This document shows positions 24,733 to 33,662 of a DNA stretch of 64,000 nt, piece by piece. The DNA lies in NCBI GenBank assembly GCA_963664255.1, contig OY760938.1, positions 496,001 through 560,000 on the forward strand, given 5' to 3'. Under the pieces are notes generated by a model that was given only the letters and a program-made list of their open reading frames with translations, made no database searches and had not been told where the DNA came from. Every line of letters begins with the position of its first letter. Position 1 is the first letter of the stretch. Made by a program: the position numbers and the translations under genes. This stretch comes from G963663775 sp963664255 (GTDB lineage: Bacteria; Bacillota; Clostridia; Oscillospirales; Butyricicoccaceae).

Positions 24733-25614
24733 TTATTTGCAAACTGCGCGCTCACCGTCATAGGTTAAAATCGTGCCATATAAATCTGGTCGGCGGTCAC
24801 GAAAAATGCCCCATTCCGCACGCTGCGCGGCAACTGCATCCAAATCAAATTCCGCGAGCAGAACGGCTTCTTCGCTTCGACCCGCTTCAGCAACCTTTTC
24901 GCCAGTTGCGTTGGCAATAAAAGATGACCCGTAAAATCGAATGGTGGAATCTTCAATTTGCTCTTCGCCTATGCGATTGGATGCAATCACAGGCAGCAAA
25001 TTGCAGGCCGCATGCCCAATCATGCAGCGCTGCCAATGTTCCTTCGAGTCCACCTCCGGTGCCTCTGGTTCTGAGCCGATGGCAGTGGGATACAGCAGCA
25101 GTTCTGCCCCCATCAACGCCATGCAGCGCGCAGCTTCCGGATACCACTGGTCCCAGCAAATGCCGACACCAATCACACCATAGTGTGTCTGCCATACTCG
25201 AAATCCCGTATCACCTGGATTAAAATAAAATTTCTCCTCATATCCGGGACCATCTGGAATATGGCTTTTGCGATACACGCCCAAAATTTCACCGTCTGCA
25301 TCCAGCATTGCCATGGAATTATAACGCGCGTTGTTCTTTTTTTCATAAAAGCTAATGGGCAAAACCACCTGCAATTCCGCGGCAACCTTACGAAAGTGAG
25401 CAACTGCCTTGTTCTGTTCGATTTCTGTCGCATATTGATAAAATTCTGCCTTTTCCTTTTGGCAAAAATACAAGGTTTCAAACAACTCTTGTATCAAAAT
25501 CACTTGCGCACCCTGTGCGGCTGCTTGGCGCACCAAATGGTCTGCCTTTGCGATGTTTTCTTCCACGCAATTAGAACAACTCATTTGCAGTGCGGCAACT
25601 TTTACATTTCTCAT
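24733..25614 (-). CDS. aguB: N-carbamoylputrescine amidase
   Basis: 293-aa nitrilase-superfamily enzyme releasing putrescine, CO2 and ammonia from N-carbamoylputrescine. The triad is visible: Glu in LIQELFETLYF, Lys in YRKSHIPDGPGY and Cys in GVGICWDQWYPEAAR. It starts 3 nt after the agmatine deiminase stop, so the two steps from agmatine to putrescine are encoded together. No antiporter or transcarbamoylase is adjacent, which argues against the energy-yielding agmatine deiminase pathway. Confidence 0.94.
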   Translation of the reverse strand: MRNVKVAALQMSCSNCVEENIAKADHLVRQAAAQGAQVILIQELFETLYFCQKEKAEFYQYATEIEQNKAVAHFRKVAAELQVVLPISFYEKKNNARYNSMAMLDADGEILGVYRKSHIPDGPGYEEKFYFNPGDTGFRVWQTHYGVIGVGICWDQWYPEAARCMALMGAELLLYPTAIGSEPEAPEVDSKEHWQRCMIGHAACNLLPVIASNRIGEEQIEDSTIRFYGSSFIANATGEKVAEAGRSEEAVLLAEFDLDAVAAQRAEWGIFRDRRPDLYGTILTYDGERAVCK

Positions 25615-25617
25615 GTT

Positions 25618-26673
25618 TCATTTCTCCAAATGTTCGATGTTAGTGGATGGCATCTGCTGTGTAATGCAATGCACATTCCCACCTTCTTTGATGAGCGGCA
25701 TACCATCCACAGAAATAATTTTTCGTTGCGGATACAACTTTTGCAGAATATCGATTGCGGCTTGGTCAGTTTCTGCTGCATCTCCGCCGAAAACAGGCAG
25801 AATAATGCCATTGTTTACAAAATAAAAGTTCAAATAACTAAGTGTCAGTCTTGTATCCTTGTAAAAACGCGCAGGTGGCTGTGGAATTTCCACAATTTCC
25901 AGCGTTCTGCCTTTCGCATCCGTCGCATCGCGCAAAATTTGCAAATTTTCCTGTGTGATGATATAATTCTCATCCTGCGGGTCTGCACAAGTCTGTAAAA
26001 TTACCGTTCCAGGCTTGGCAAAGCAAGCGATATTATCAATATGCCCATCGGTTTCATCGCCAAACAGACCATTTTTCAGCCAAATAATTTTTGAAAGATT
26101 GAGCTGCTTTTGCACCACCTCGGTAATCTGCTCTCTTGTCATGTGTGGGTTGCGGTTCAGATTGAGCAGGCATTGCTCTGTCGTGAGCAGTGTGCCCTCG
26201 CCGTCCACATGGATGGAACCACCCTCCAACACAATCGGTACATCCTGACAAGGGATTTTGAAATGCGCCAAAATTTCGCGTGCCACACCGTTATCCAAAT
26301 CATATGGCGTGTATTTCTCGCCCCATGCATTGAACTTCCAGTTCAACCCCAAGAGCTCGCCGTTTTCATTTTTCACAAAGGTCGGTCCATTGTCCCGCAC
26401 CCATGCATCATTATGTGGAATGGTCAAAAGCTCCACCCCTGCATCACACAGCTGTCTCGCTTCAGCCTGCGTTTCTGCATTGACAATCATGGTGATGGGT
26501 TCAAATGCCGCAATGGCATTTGCGACATTTGCATAACCCTGGCACACCTCTTGATAATTTTCAGGCCACACCAACGAATCCTGCACCGGCCATTCAATGA
26601 ATGTTCGTTGATGGGTCTCCCATTCCGCCGGCATCGTATATTTCCCTTGTGTGACTGCTATCTGATTTTGCAT
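25618..26673 (-). CDS. aguA: Agmatine deiminase
   Basis: 351-aa guanidine-modifying enzyme that makes N-carbamoylputrescine from agmatine. Motifs: MPAEWETHQRTFIEWP, AWVRDNGPTFVKNENGE, VLEGGSIHVDGEGTLLTTEQ, LFGDETDGHIDNIACF and the nucleophilic Cys in EGGNVHCITQQ. GAGGAG precedes ATG 26673. First gene of a two-gene unit with aguB. Confidence 0.95.
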   Translation of the reverse strand: MQNQIAVTQGKYTMPAEWETHQRTFIEWPVQDSLVWPENYQEVCQGYANVANAIAAFEPITMIVNAETQAEARQLCDAGVELLTIPHNDAWVRDNGPTFVKNENGELLGLNWKFNAWGEKYTPYDLDNGVAREILAHFKIPCQDVPIVLEGGSIHVDGEGTLLTTEQCLLNLNRNPHMTREQITEVVQKQLNLSKIIWLKNGLFGDETDGHIDNIACFAKPGTVILQTCADPQDENYIITQENLQILRDATDAKGRTLEIVEIPQPPARFYKDTRLTLSYLNFYFVNNGIILPVFGGDAAETDQAAIDILQKLYPQRKIISVDGMPLIKEGGNVHCITQQMPSTNIEHLEK

Positions 26674-26792
26674 ACTCTATTTACTCCTCAACTCTTAGGA
26701 TTCTAAAATTCTAATTTTTTGCACGAAACCGCTGTTTCTATCCACTTAAATATTCGCTTTCATTATAGCATAGCTTTCAAAAACCTACAATA

Positions 26793-26821
26793 TGGATTTT
26801 GATAATTCATATCAAAATCCA
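26793..26821. promoter_or_regulatory. Perfect inverted repeat between divergent aguA and flavodiiron genes
   Basis: TGGATTTTGATA and TATCAAAATCCA flank a 5-nt centre. No T-run follows on either strand and both neighbours point away from it, so an operator fits better than a terminator. The cognate regulator is unknown. Confidence 0.5.
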
Positions 26822-26922
26822 GGTTCTTGGCAAATTAGCTCTTTACTTTACGCCAAAAATAGAATAAAATGAACTTATATAAATATACGATAGCTTAACT
26901 AGGAAAAGAAGGTGTTACTCTT

Positions 26923-28134
26923 ATGTATTGCGTAAAATCCATCACAGAAGATGCCTATTGGGTCGGCGGTAGCGACCGTCGTCTGGCTTTGTTTGAAAAT
27001 GTGTTTCCCATCACGCGCGGCGTTTCCTACAACGCCTATTTGGTTATGGACGAAAAAACGGTGCTGCTGGATTCGGTTGATGCCGCTATCAGCGGTCAAT
27101 TTTTTGATAACTTGGCACACGTTTTGGGCGAAAAACCTCTCGATTATGTCATCATCAACCATGTAGAGCCCGACCACTGCGCGATGCTGCACGATATTAT
27201 CCTGCAGTATCCTGCTGTAAAAGTGGTTGGCAATGCCCGTACCATTTCGATGATTCATCAGTTCTTTGAATTTGACATTCATGACCGTGTTGTGATTGTG
27301 AAGGAAGGCGAAACTCTTTGCACTGGTCGCCATACGTTCTCCTTCTGGATGGCACCCATGGTGCACTGGCCAGAAGTGATGGTCACCTATGATGAAGCCG
27401 ATAAAGTGCTCTACTCTGCGGATGCTTTTGGCACATTTGGTGCCATGAACGGCAATTTATTTGCAGATGAACTCGATTTCGAACATGAATGGCTGGATGA
27501 TTCCCGCCGATATTATACCAACATTTGCGGCAAATACGGTACGCAGGTACAGGCGCTTCTGCAAAAAGCTTCCAATCTGGACATCCAGAAAATCTGCCCC
27601 TTGCATGGGCCTGTTTGGCGTGAAAATATCGGTTGGTATATTGATAAATATCAGAAATGGAGCACCTACACACCGGAAGCTCCATCGGTCATGATTGCAT
27701 ATGGCTCAGTTTATGGCAACACGGAAAACGCGGCCAATCTGTTGGCTTCTCTGTTGGCAGATGCCGGCATTCGCCACATTGCGATGTATGATGTTTCCAC
27801 AACGCATCCTTCGGTGATTGTTTCGGAAAGCTTCCGTTGCAGCCATCTCGTCTTTGCATCTTCTACCTATAACGGCGGTATTTTCTGCAATATGGAAACC
27901 GCTCTGCTGGATTTAAAGGCGCACAATCTGCAAAATCGCAAGGTTGCCCTGTTGGAAAACGGTTCTTGGGCACCGACTGCCGGCAAGCAAATGCGCGATA
28001 TTTTCGCTTCTATGAAGAATATCACCATATTCGACCAAATGGTTACCATTAAATCCTCTGTAAAAGAAGCGCAGCTGGAGGAAATTCGCACATTGGCAGC
28101 ACAAATTGCCGAGGATGTATTATCTTCTCAGTAA
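26923..28134 (+). CDS. Flavodiiron protein (FprA type)
   Basis: 403 aa: an N-terminal metallo-beta-lactamase-like diiron domain and a C-terminal flavodoxin. Diiron ligands: NHVEPDHCAML (HxExDH), VHWPEVM, SADAFG and CPLHGPVW. The FMN loop is AYGSVYGNTENAAN near residue 260. Such proteins reduce O2 to water or NO to N2O in anaerobes. Electrons normally come from rubredoxin, which is not next to it. A terminator follows. Confidence 0.94.
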   Translation: MYCVKSITEDAYWVGGSDRRLALFENVFPITRGVSYNAYLVMDEKTVLLDSVDAAISGQFFDNLAHVLGEKPLDYVIINHVEPDHCAMLHDIILQYPAVKVVGNARTISMIHQFFEFDIHDRVVIVKEGETLCTGRHTFSFWMAPMVHWPEVMVTYDEADKVLYSADAFGTFGAMNGNLFADELDFEHEWLDDSRRYYTNICGKYGTQVQALLQKASNLDIQKICPLHGPVWRENIGWYIDKYQKWSTYTPEAPSVMIAYGSVYGNTENAANLLASLLADAGIRHIAMYDVSTTHPSVIVSESFRCSHLVFASSTYNGGIFCNMETALLDLKAHNLQNRKVALLENGSWAPTAGKQMRDIFASMKNITIFDQMVTIKSSVKEAQLEEIRTLAAQIAEDVLSSQ

Positions 28135-28169
28135 TCCACTCCAAAAAAACAATACCGTTTTGATTTTTG

Positions 28170-28206
28170 AAAAAGCACAGCCACAAAATTGTGGCTGTGC
28201 TTTTGT
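28170..28206 (+). terminator. Terminator after flavodiiron gene
   Basis: AAAAGCACAGCCACAA pairs with GTGGCTGTGCTTTT (short AATT loop), with A- and T-ends that also suit the converging SLH gene. Confidence 0.9.
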
Positions 28207-28240
28207 CTTTTGATATGTTATGAAGAAAATATACTTTTTG

Positions 28241-30328
28241 TTATTTGCTCATGAAATTATACAGCAAGATGGCAGCTTGTGCGCGTGTTGCAATCGCATT
28301 CGGATGGAAAACGCCGTTTTCATCACCTTTGACCAACCCCAGCCCCTGTGCTGTTGCTACATAGCCATAGTACTGCTGTGAGATACTGCTTTCATCCGCA
28401 AACCGACAACGATAAATTTCTGCTATACCTGCCGTACGTCCATACCCTGTCGCATCTATCATGATTTTGACCATTGCCGCACGTGTCAACTCTTGATTGG
28501 GCGCATACTCCGCCTCGGTCAGCATTCCATAATAATAGGCACGCGTATAAATATATGCCAGCCCATCCGCATCCCCTGCTTCATAGGTTTCCCCCTGTGC
28601 ACTGAGCAAAAGCACCAAAAAATCCTTCTGCGTCAAATTTTTCTGTGGCTCGAAGGTGTCGCTCAAATACCCAACCCCATACTGGGCTAATTTCGCAATC
28701 TCTGGATATTGATTCACATCGATGTCATGATACTGGATGGTGACAGGCTCTTGGTTGCCGATAACGCACAAGGTGTTATCCTTTGCAGATACGCCATAGC
28801 AGTTTTGTTCCAATTCTGCCTGATAGGCCAATTTCCATTCATATACAAAGCTATACCCAAGCTCTTGATACGCCGGATAGCTGCGAGTGCTCACAGGCAC
28901 TTCCAAATATTCCAACGAAACGGCGTGTGCACCAAAATACGTTTGCTGGGCTTGTGCTGCTGTGGTCAACACATCTGGACTTTCAAATGTGGTGTCTTCG
29001 TCCCAAAAGCTTGAAAAGGAATCAATCGTGCCATCACTGCCATGCATTCCGACCATGATATATTGCTCTGGAAATGCATATCCATTCACTTCTCGCGCAT
29101 AAGTTTGCATTATAGAACCATCCCAGCTCGGCGATGATTCCCACAAAGTGGTCTGCGGATATGTATCTGGTGCATATTCTGCGAGAAATGCCTGTATGGT
29201 CTGCTGCTGTGCATCGCTGAGTTCTGTTTCTGTGCCCTGCTCGCTATAATAGGTATATAAAGACAGCAATTTTCCCGTTTTTGCATCGACAGCTACACTT
29301 TTATAGGTGGTTTCATCGTTTTTCTCCTTTATGAAAAACATATCACAGGTAATCGATGCTTCCTCTGTATCTACCCGATAGTTTACTTCATTTAAGGCAT
29401 AGGAAGAAAGACCCAGCACCGCAATATCATCCAACTTTTGCTCCAATTCTTCTTGCGAAAGGACTTCTTTCAGCAGGTCTACGCCTATCTGCTCCGCATC
29501 TGTCAACTTGCCATCACTTTCGGATGTGGATGTACCCGCATCTCCCATTCCGTTTTCTTCGTGCGATAGCAGTTGTGAATAGTTGACCGTTTCTCCAGTC
29601 TGCGCATCTACGTAATAACTGTCATAGGATGCAGGCACATACAGCAGCGCCGCATGGTTTTCTGCGCTACCCATCGTGGTGTATTGCAAGCGCATTTGCA
29701 TCGTATCCTGCAGTGCTTGCTCTGCTGTAGTCTGCTGCACGGTCGGAACTGCCGCAGGAATACCGGACACACACTGCATATCCATTCGCATATAGGATAA
29801 AACGGTAAGGTCTTCAGAATCAATCGTCATACTCACCCAACTCGGTGATTTTACGCCGTTATAATAGAGTGTCCCATATAAATCGGTGCTTTCCGTTTCA
29901 AATGGAATCATCCTGTCAGTATCTTCCGTAAACACAACCGTTTCATTGGATTTTAGCACCCGTTTTGCAAACTGCTCCGCTGCCTGCTGCACCTCATCCA
30001 AACTTTTATCCGGAAATGAGGGCGTGTATTCGTCATAATCATGTGTGGATTGGTCTGGTCGGAACAGATAATAGGAAAGAATGGTACCATCTTCATCCGT
30101 CACAATATCCAATTCTTGCTCGTCTGATTTCCAATACAAATTCCATTGCTGCTGCATATCATTGGAGGATTCTTCGCCATAAAACTCCGTATATGTATCG
30201 CTGATGTCGATTTGCTGTTTTATATGTTGCACAATAGCCGTCAACTGTTTGTCTTTCGTGTCCGCGACAGCACCGACTGCTTGTCCCAAAAAACAAAACA
30301 AGAGTATGCTGGTAATCAATCGCTTCAT
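28241..30328 (-). CDS. Secreted SLH-domain protein with YcdB/PepSY-like repeats
   Basis: 695 aa from ATG 30328 (GAGGAGG upstream). A signal peptide (MKRLITSILLFCFLGQAVGA) is followed by tandem PepSY/YcdB-like modules (VQQAAEQFAKRVLKSNETVV; AEQIGVDLLKEVLSQEELEQ; AVDAKTGKLLSLYTYYSEQG) and two to three S-layer-homology motifs near the C-terminus (TQKDFLVLLLSAQ; ELTRAAMVKIMIDATGYG; AIATRAQAAILLYNFMSK). It is probably held on the wall polymer by the SLH part. The repeats in this family often inhibit or chaperone surface proteases; the role here is unknown. Confidence 0.88.
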   Translation of the reverse strand: MKRLITSILLFCFLGQAVGAVADTKDKQLTAIVQHIKQQIDISDTYTEFYGEESSNDMQQQWNLYWKSDEQELDIVTDEDGTILSYYLFRPDQSTHDYDEYTPSFPDKSLDEVQQAAEQFAKRVLKSNETVVFTEDTDRMIPFETESTDLYGTLYYNGVKSPSWVSMTIDSEDLTVLSYMRMDMQCVSGIPAAVPTVQQTTAEQALQDTMQMRLQYTTMGSAENHAALLYVPASYDSYYVDAQTGETVNYSQLLSHEENGMGDAGTSTSESDGKLTDAEQIGVDLLKEVLSQEELEQKLDDIAVLGLSSYALNEVNYRVDTEEASITCDMFFIKEKNDETTYKSVAVDAKTGKLLSLYTYYSEQGTETELSDAQQQTIQAFLAEYAPDTYPQTTLWESSPSWDGSIMQTYAREVNGYAFPEQYIMVGMHGSDGTIDSFSSFWDEDTTFESPDVLTTAAQAQQTYFGAHAVSLEYLEVPVSTRSYPAYQELGYSFVYEWKLAYQAELEQNCYGVSAKDNTLCVIGNQEPVTIQYHDIDVNQYPEIAKLAQYGVGYLSDTFEPQKNLTQKDFLVLLLSAQGETYEAGDADGLAYIYTRAYYYGMLTEAEYAPNQELTRAAMVKIMIDATGYGRTAGIAEIYRCRFADESSISQQYYGYVATAQGLGLVKGDENGVFHPNAIATRAQAAILLYNFMSK

Positions 30329-30430
30329 AGAAACCTCCTCATCCAAATCACTATATATTATCCTATCTTATCACCCATCATACCGCAAAATGACAGCTCT
30401 CGTCAACACTTTTTGGGAACTTCTTCAAAA

Positions 30431-30462
30431 TAAAAAAGTCTGGCATAAGGCCAGACTCTTTT
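30431..30462 (-). terminator. Terminator of the butyrate-pathway block
   Basis: AGTCTGGC ATAA GGCCAGACT stem with T-run on the minus strand, 20 nt past the stop of the last gene (hbd). Confidence 0.85.
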
Positions 30463-30481
30463 AGAGAAGGATACGCTGCAA

Positions 30482-31357
30482 TTACTTTTCCGGTAAAATT
30501 TCTTTACCGTTTTCATCATAGTCAAAGAAGCCTTTACCGCTCTTCACACCAAGATAGCCTGCACGCACCATTTTGCGAAGCAACGGATGCGGACGATACT
30601 TCGGGTCACCGGTTTCATTATGAATGGTTTCCATAATCGCCAGATTGACATCATGTCCCACCAAATCGGCAGTATGCAGCGGACCGGATTTCATGCCGGC
30701 ACCGAGCTGCATTGCCAAGTCAATGTCTGCTGCACTTGCCAAACCATCTGCCAAAATGCCAATGGCCTCGTTCATCATCGGAATCAGCATACGGTTTACA
30801 ACAAATCCAGGACCTTCATCCACTTCAATCGGCGTCTTTCCAACCTGCTTCATCAGCTCAAATGCAAAATTGAAGGTATCATCCGAGGTTTGAATTGCAC
30901 GAACGACCTCAACCAACTTCATGATAGGTGCCGGATTGAAGAAATGGCAACCAACAAACTTGCCTGCACGGTGCGGAATTGCAGCCGCCATTTCTGTGAT
31001 AGACATCGCAGATGTATTGGAAGCAAACACCGTGTTTTCCGGACAAATTGCGTCAAGCTCTTTTAAAAGAGCCTTCTTCACATCCATACGTTCCACGATA
31101 ACTTCGATAACGAAATCTGCATCCTTCGCATATGTTTTATCTGTGGTCGCAATCAAACGATTTTTGCAGTCCTCTGCAAACTCCGCTGTGATTTTTTCCT
31201 TTTTGGTCAGAAATGCAATGCCATTATAAATGCGCTTTTTGCCAGCTTCCACGAAACGGTCGGCAACGTCACACAGTACAACATTATGCCCACCAGTCAC
31301 AAATACCTGCGCAATGCCGGCACCCATCATGCCCGCGCCGAATACACAAATTTTCAT
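30482..31357 (-). CDS. hbd: 3-hydroxybutyryl-CoA dehydrogenase
   Basis: 291 aa. Rossmann fingerprint GAGMMGAGIAQVFVTGGHNV at the N-terminus; catalytic region SNTSAMSITEMAAAIPHRAG and HFFNPAPIMKLVEV (catalytic His); C-terminal helical dimer domain (DEGPGFVVNRMLIPMMNEA). It reduces acetoacetyl-CoA to 3-hydroxybutyryl-CoA. Last gene of the leftward block, 47 nt after crt. Confidence 0.95.
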   Translation of the reverse strand: MKICVFGAGMMGAGIAQVFVTGGHNVVLCDVADRFVEAGKKRIYNGIAFLTKKEKITAEFAEDCKNRLIATTDKTYAKDADFVIEVIVERMDVKKALLKELDAICPENTVFASNTSAMSITEMAAAIPHRAGKFVGCHFFNPAPIMKLVEVVRAIQTSDDTFNFAFELMKQVGKTPIEVDEGPGFVVNRMLIPMMNEAIGILADGLASAADIDLAMQLGAGMKSGPLHTADLVGHDVNLAIMETIHNETGDPKYRPHPLLRKMVRAGYLGVKSGKGFFDYDENGKEILPEK

Positions 31358-31404
31358 ATTCCTAAAGTTCTCCTTTTATCGTCCGTTCTTTCCGATTCAC
31401 AAAA

Positions 31405-32235
31405 TTATTTTCCAGTGAATGCGTGCTTTTCAGGACCTTTTTTCTTCTCCACAAAATCAGTCATGCCGTTCTTCTGGTCAACGGTGCCAAAGCACTGTGC
31501 AAAGCAGTTTGCTTCAAACTTCAGCGCGGTGTCAATATCGGTCTGCATACCCATGTTGACAGCTTCCTTGCACAAAGCCACTGCAACCGGTGCCTGCTTT
31601 GCAATTTTGCCTGCCAGCTTCATCGCTTCGTTCATCAAATCCGCATAAGCGTATACATTGTTGACCAGACCCATTGCCAATGCGTCCTGCGCGGTGTAGT
31701 TTGCACGGCCGGTATACAGCATTTCCTTAGCCTTGCCCATGCCCACCAAACGTGCCAGACGCTGGGTGCCGCCGCAGCCCGGTGTGATGCCCAAGCCCAC
31801 TTCCGGCTGACCGAACACAGCATTTTCAGAGCAAATACGAATGTCCGCACACATTGCCAGTTCGCATCCGCCACCCAGGCAGAATCCATTGATTGCTGCA
31901 ATCACAGGCACTCTGAAATTTTCCAGCTTGCGGCAGATATTGTTGCCGTCGTTGCCAAAGAACTTGCCGCCTGCAACGTCCAAATCCTTCATCTGTGCAA
32001 TATCAGCACCTGCAACAAAGGACTGCTTCTCGGGAACGATGTTGCCTTCTTTATCCACACGCGCAGAGCCGGTCAGAACCACGCAACGAATGTCTTCCAT
32101 TGCAGAAATCTGGTCCAGTGCGGCATCCAGCTCATGATAAACAGAAGTGTTCAGTGCGTTGAGTGCCTTCGGACGATTGATGGTGAGAATAGCAACCTGT
32201 CCCTGTTGCTCTACTAAAACCTGTGCTTCGGACAT
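31405..32235 (-). CDS. crt: Enoyl-CoA hydratase (crotonase)
   Basis: 276 aa. Crotonase motifs: oxyanion-hole segments FVAGADIAQM and AINGFCLGGGCELAMCADI, and the two acid residues in FGQPEVGLGITPGCGGTQRL. An approximately 15-residue insert near residue 57 (ARVDKEGNIVPEKQ) lengthens the usual 260-aa form. It dehydrates 3-hydroxybutyryl-CoA to crotonyl-CoA, the point where the 4-hydroxybutyrate route joins. Confidence 0.94.
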   Translation of the reverse strand: MSEAQVLVEQQGQVAILTINRPKALNALNTSVYHELDAALDQISAMEDIRCVVLTGSARVDKEGNIVPEKQSFVAGADIAQMKDLDVAGGKFFGNDGNNICRKLENFRVPVIAAINGFCLGGGCELAMCADIRICSENAVFGQPEVGLGITPGCGGTQRLARLVGMGKAKEMLYTGRANYTAQDALAMGLVNNVYAYADLMNEAMKLAGKIAKQAPVAVALCKEAVNMGMQTDIDTALKFEANCFAQCFGTVDQKNGMTDFVEKKKGPEKHAFTGK

Positions 32236-32297
32236 GATGATGACTTCCTTTCAAAATGGTGTACAGTATGGTGTACATTAAAAATTGTAATGAAAGC

Positions 32298-32326
32298 GAG
32301 GAGGCGTTTTTTTACGCCTCACTCGT
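32298..32326 (-). terminator. Hairpin between thl and crt
   Basis: GAGGCG/CGCCTC stem around a T7/A7 loop in the 118-nt gap. There is no T-run behind it on the minus strand, so it may shape RNA processing or stability rather than stop transcription. Confidence 0.4.
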
Positions 32327-32353
32327 CTAATCTGTCAATGCGCTAGAGAAATT

Positions 32354-33541
32354 TTACTTGCAGAGCTCATCGCGTTCTACGATGATTGCTTCGCCCATGC
32401 CACCGCCGATGCACATGGTTGCCAAGCCGATGGTTACATCGCGCTTAATCATTTCATGCAGCAGTGTGGTGGTGATACGGCTGCCTGCAGCACCAATCGG
32501 GTGACCCAGCGCAATCGCGCCGCCGTTTACGTTGACCTTGCTCATGTCAAAGCCCAAGGTGTTGTTCACTGCGCAAGCCTGTGCTGCAAATGCTTCGTTG
32601 GATTCAATCAGCTCAAGGTCTGCAACCGTCAGATTTGCACGCGCCAGTGCCTGCTTGACGGATTCAATCGGACCGACACCCATAATGGACGGGTCACAGC
32701 CAACAGAACCGAAGGCACGAATCTTCGCCAGCGGCTTTAACCCATGTGCCTTGACAAATTCTTCAGAAGCAATCATCAGAGATGCAGCCGCATCGTTGAT
32801 GCCGGATGCATTACCAGCGGTAACGGTGCCATCCTTCTTGAATACAGTCTTCAGACCTGCCAAGGATTCCAGTGTGGTGCCCTTGCGTGCGTGTTCGTCG
32901 GTATCGAACACAACCGTGCCCTTGCGGCTCTTGATTTCAACCGGCACAATTTCATCCTTAAAGCGACCGCTCTCAATCGCTGCAATCGCACGATTCTGGC
33001 TTTCCAGTGCAACGGCATCCTGCATTTCACGGGTAACGCCATACTGTTCTGCAACATTTTCAGCGGTTACGCCCATGTGGTACTGGTTGAACACATCCCA
33101 AACGCCGTCATAGACCATGTAGTCCACCATCTTGATGTCGTTCATGCGAGCACCCCAACGCGCTTCACGGCAGATATAGGGCGCACCGGACATGGATTCT
33201 GCACCGCCTGCCAGAATGCACTTGTCATCGCCAGAACGGATAATCTGAGATGCCAAGGACAACGCACGCATGGAAGACGCGCAAACCTTGTTGATGGTCA
33301 TCGCCGGTGTGGTAATCGGCAAACCTGCACCCATCATAATTTGACGTGCAATATTCTGACCAACGCCTGCTGAAAGAACCTGACCGAAAATCACTTCGTC
33401 GATTTCCTTCATGTCCACACCAGAGCGCTCAATCGCACCCTTTGCCGCAGTAACACCCAGTGTTGCCGCCGGAACATCGCGCAGCGTTTTGCCATAAGAA
33501 CCAATCGCAGTACGAGCGGCAGATACAATATAAACGTTCAT
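32354..33541 (-). CDS. thl: Acetyl-CoA acetyltransferase (thiolase)
   Basis: 395 aa. Catalytic residues visible: Cys in NKVCASSMRALSLASQ, His in GGAIALGHPIGAAGSR and Cys in ATMCIGGGMGEAIIVE; also SNEAFAAQACAVNNTLG. It condenses two acetyl-CoA to acetoacetyl-CoA. Full length and same strand as the CoA-transferase and crotonase genes. Confidence 0.95.
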   Translation of the reverse strand: MNVYIVSAARTAIGSYGKTLRDVPAATLGVTAAKGAIERSGVDMKEIDEVIFGQVLSAGVGQNIARQIMMGAGLPITTPAMTINKVCASSMRALSLASQIIRSGDDKCILAGGAESMSGAPYICREARWGARMNDIKMVDYMVYDGVWDVFNQYHMGVTAENVAEQYGVTREMQDAVALESQNRAIAAIESGRFKDEIVPVEIKSRKGTVVFDTDEHARKGTTLESLAGLKTVFKKDGTVTAGNASGINDAAASLMIASEEFVKAHGLKPLAKIRAFGSVGCDPSIMGVGPIESVKQALARANLTVADLELIESNEAFAAQACAVNNTLGFDMSKVNVNGGAIALGHPIGAAGSRITTTLLHEMIKRDVTIGLATMCIGGGMGEAIIVERDELCK

Positions 33542-33662
33542 GTGAAATTTCTCCTTTTATTGTTCGTGCAGCATGATTGCTGCTTGATGTGAGTATCTAT
33601 CCAAAAACCGTGTAATATCCAAATGGGCAGGCATATTACCGTAATTTTTTAAAATTGCGGTA

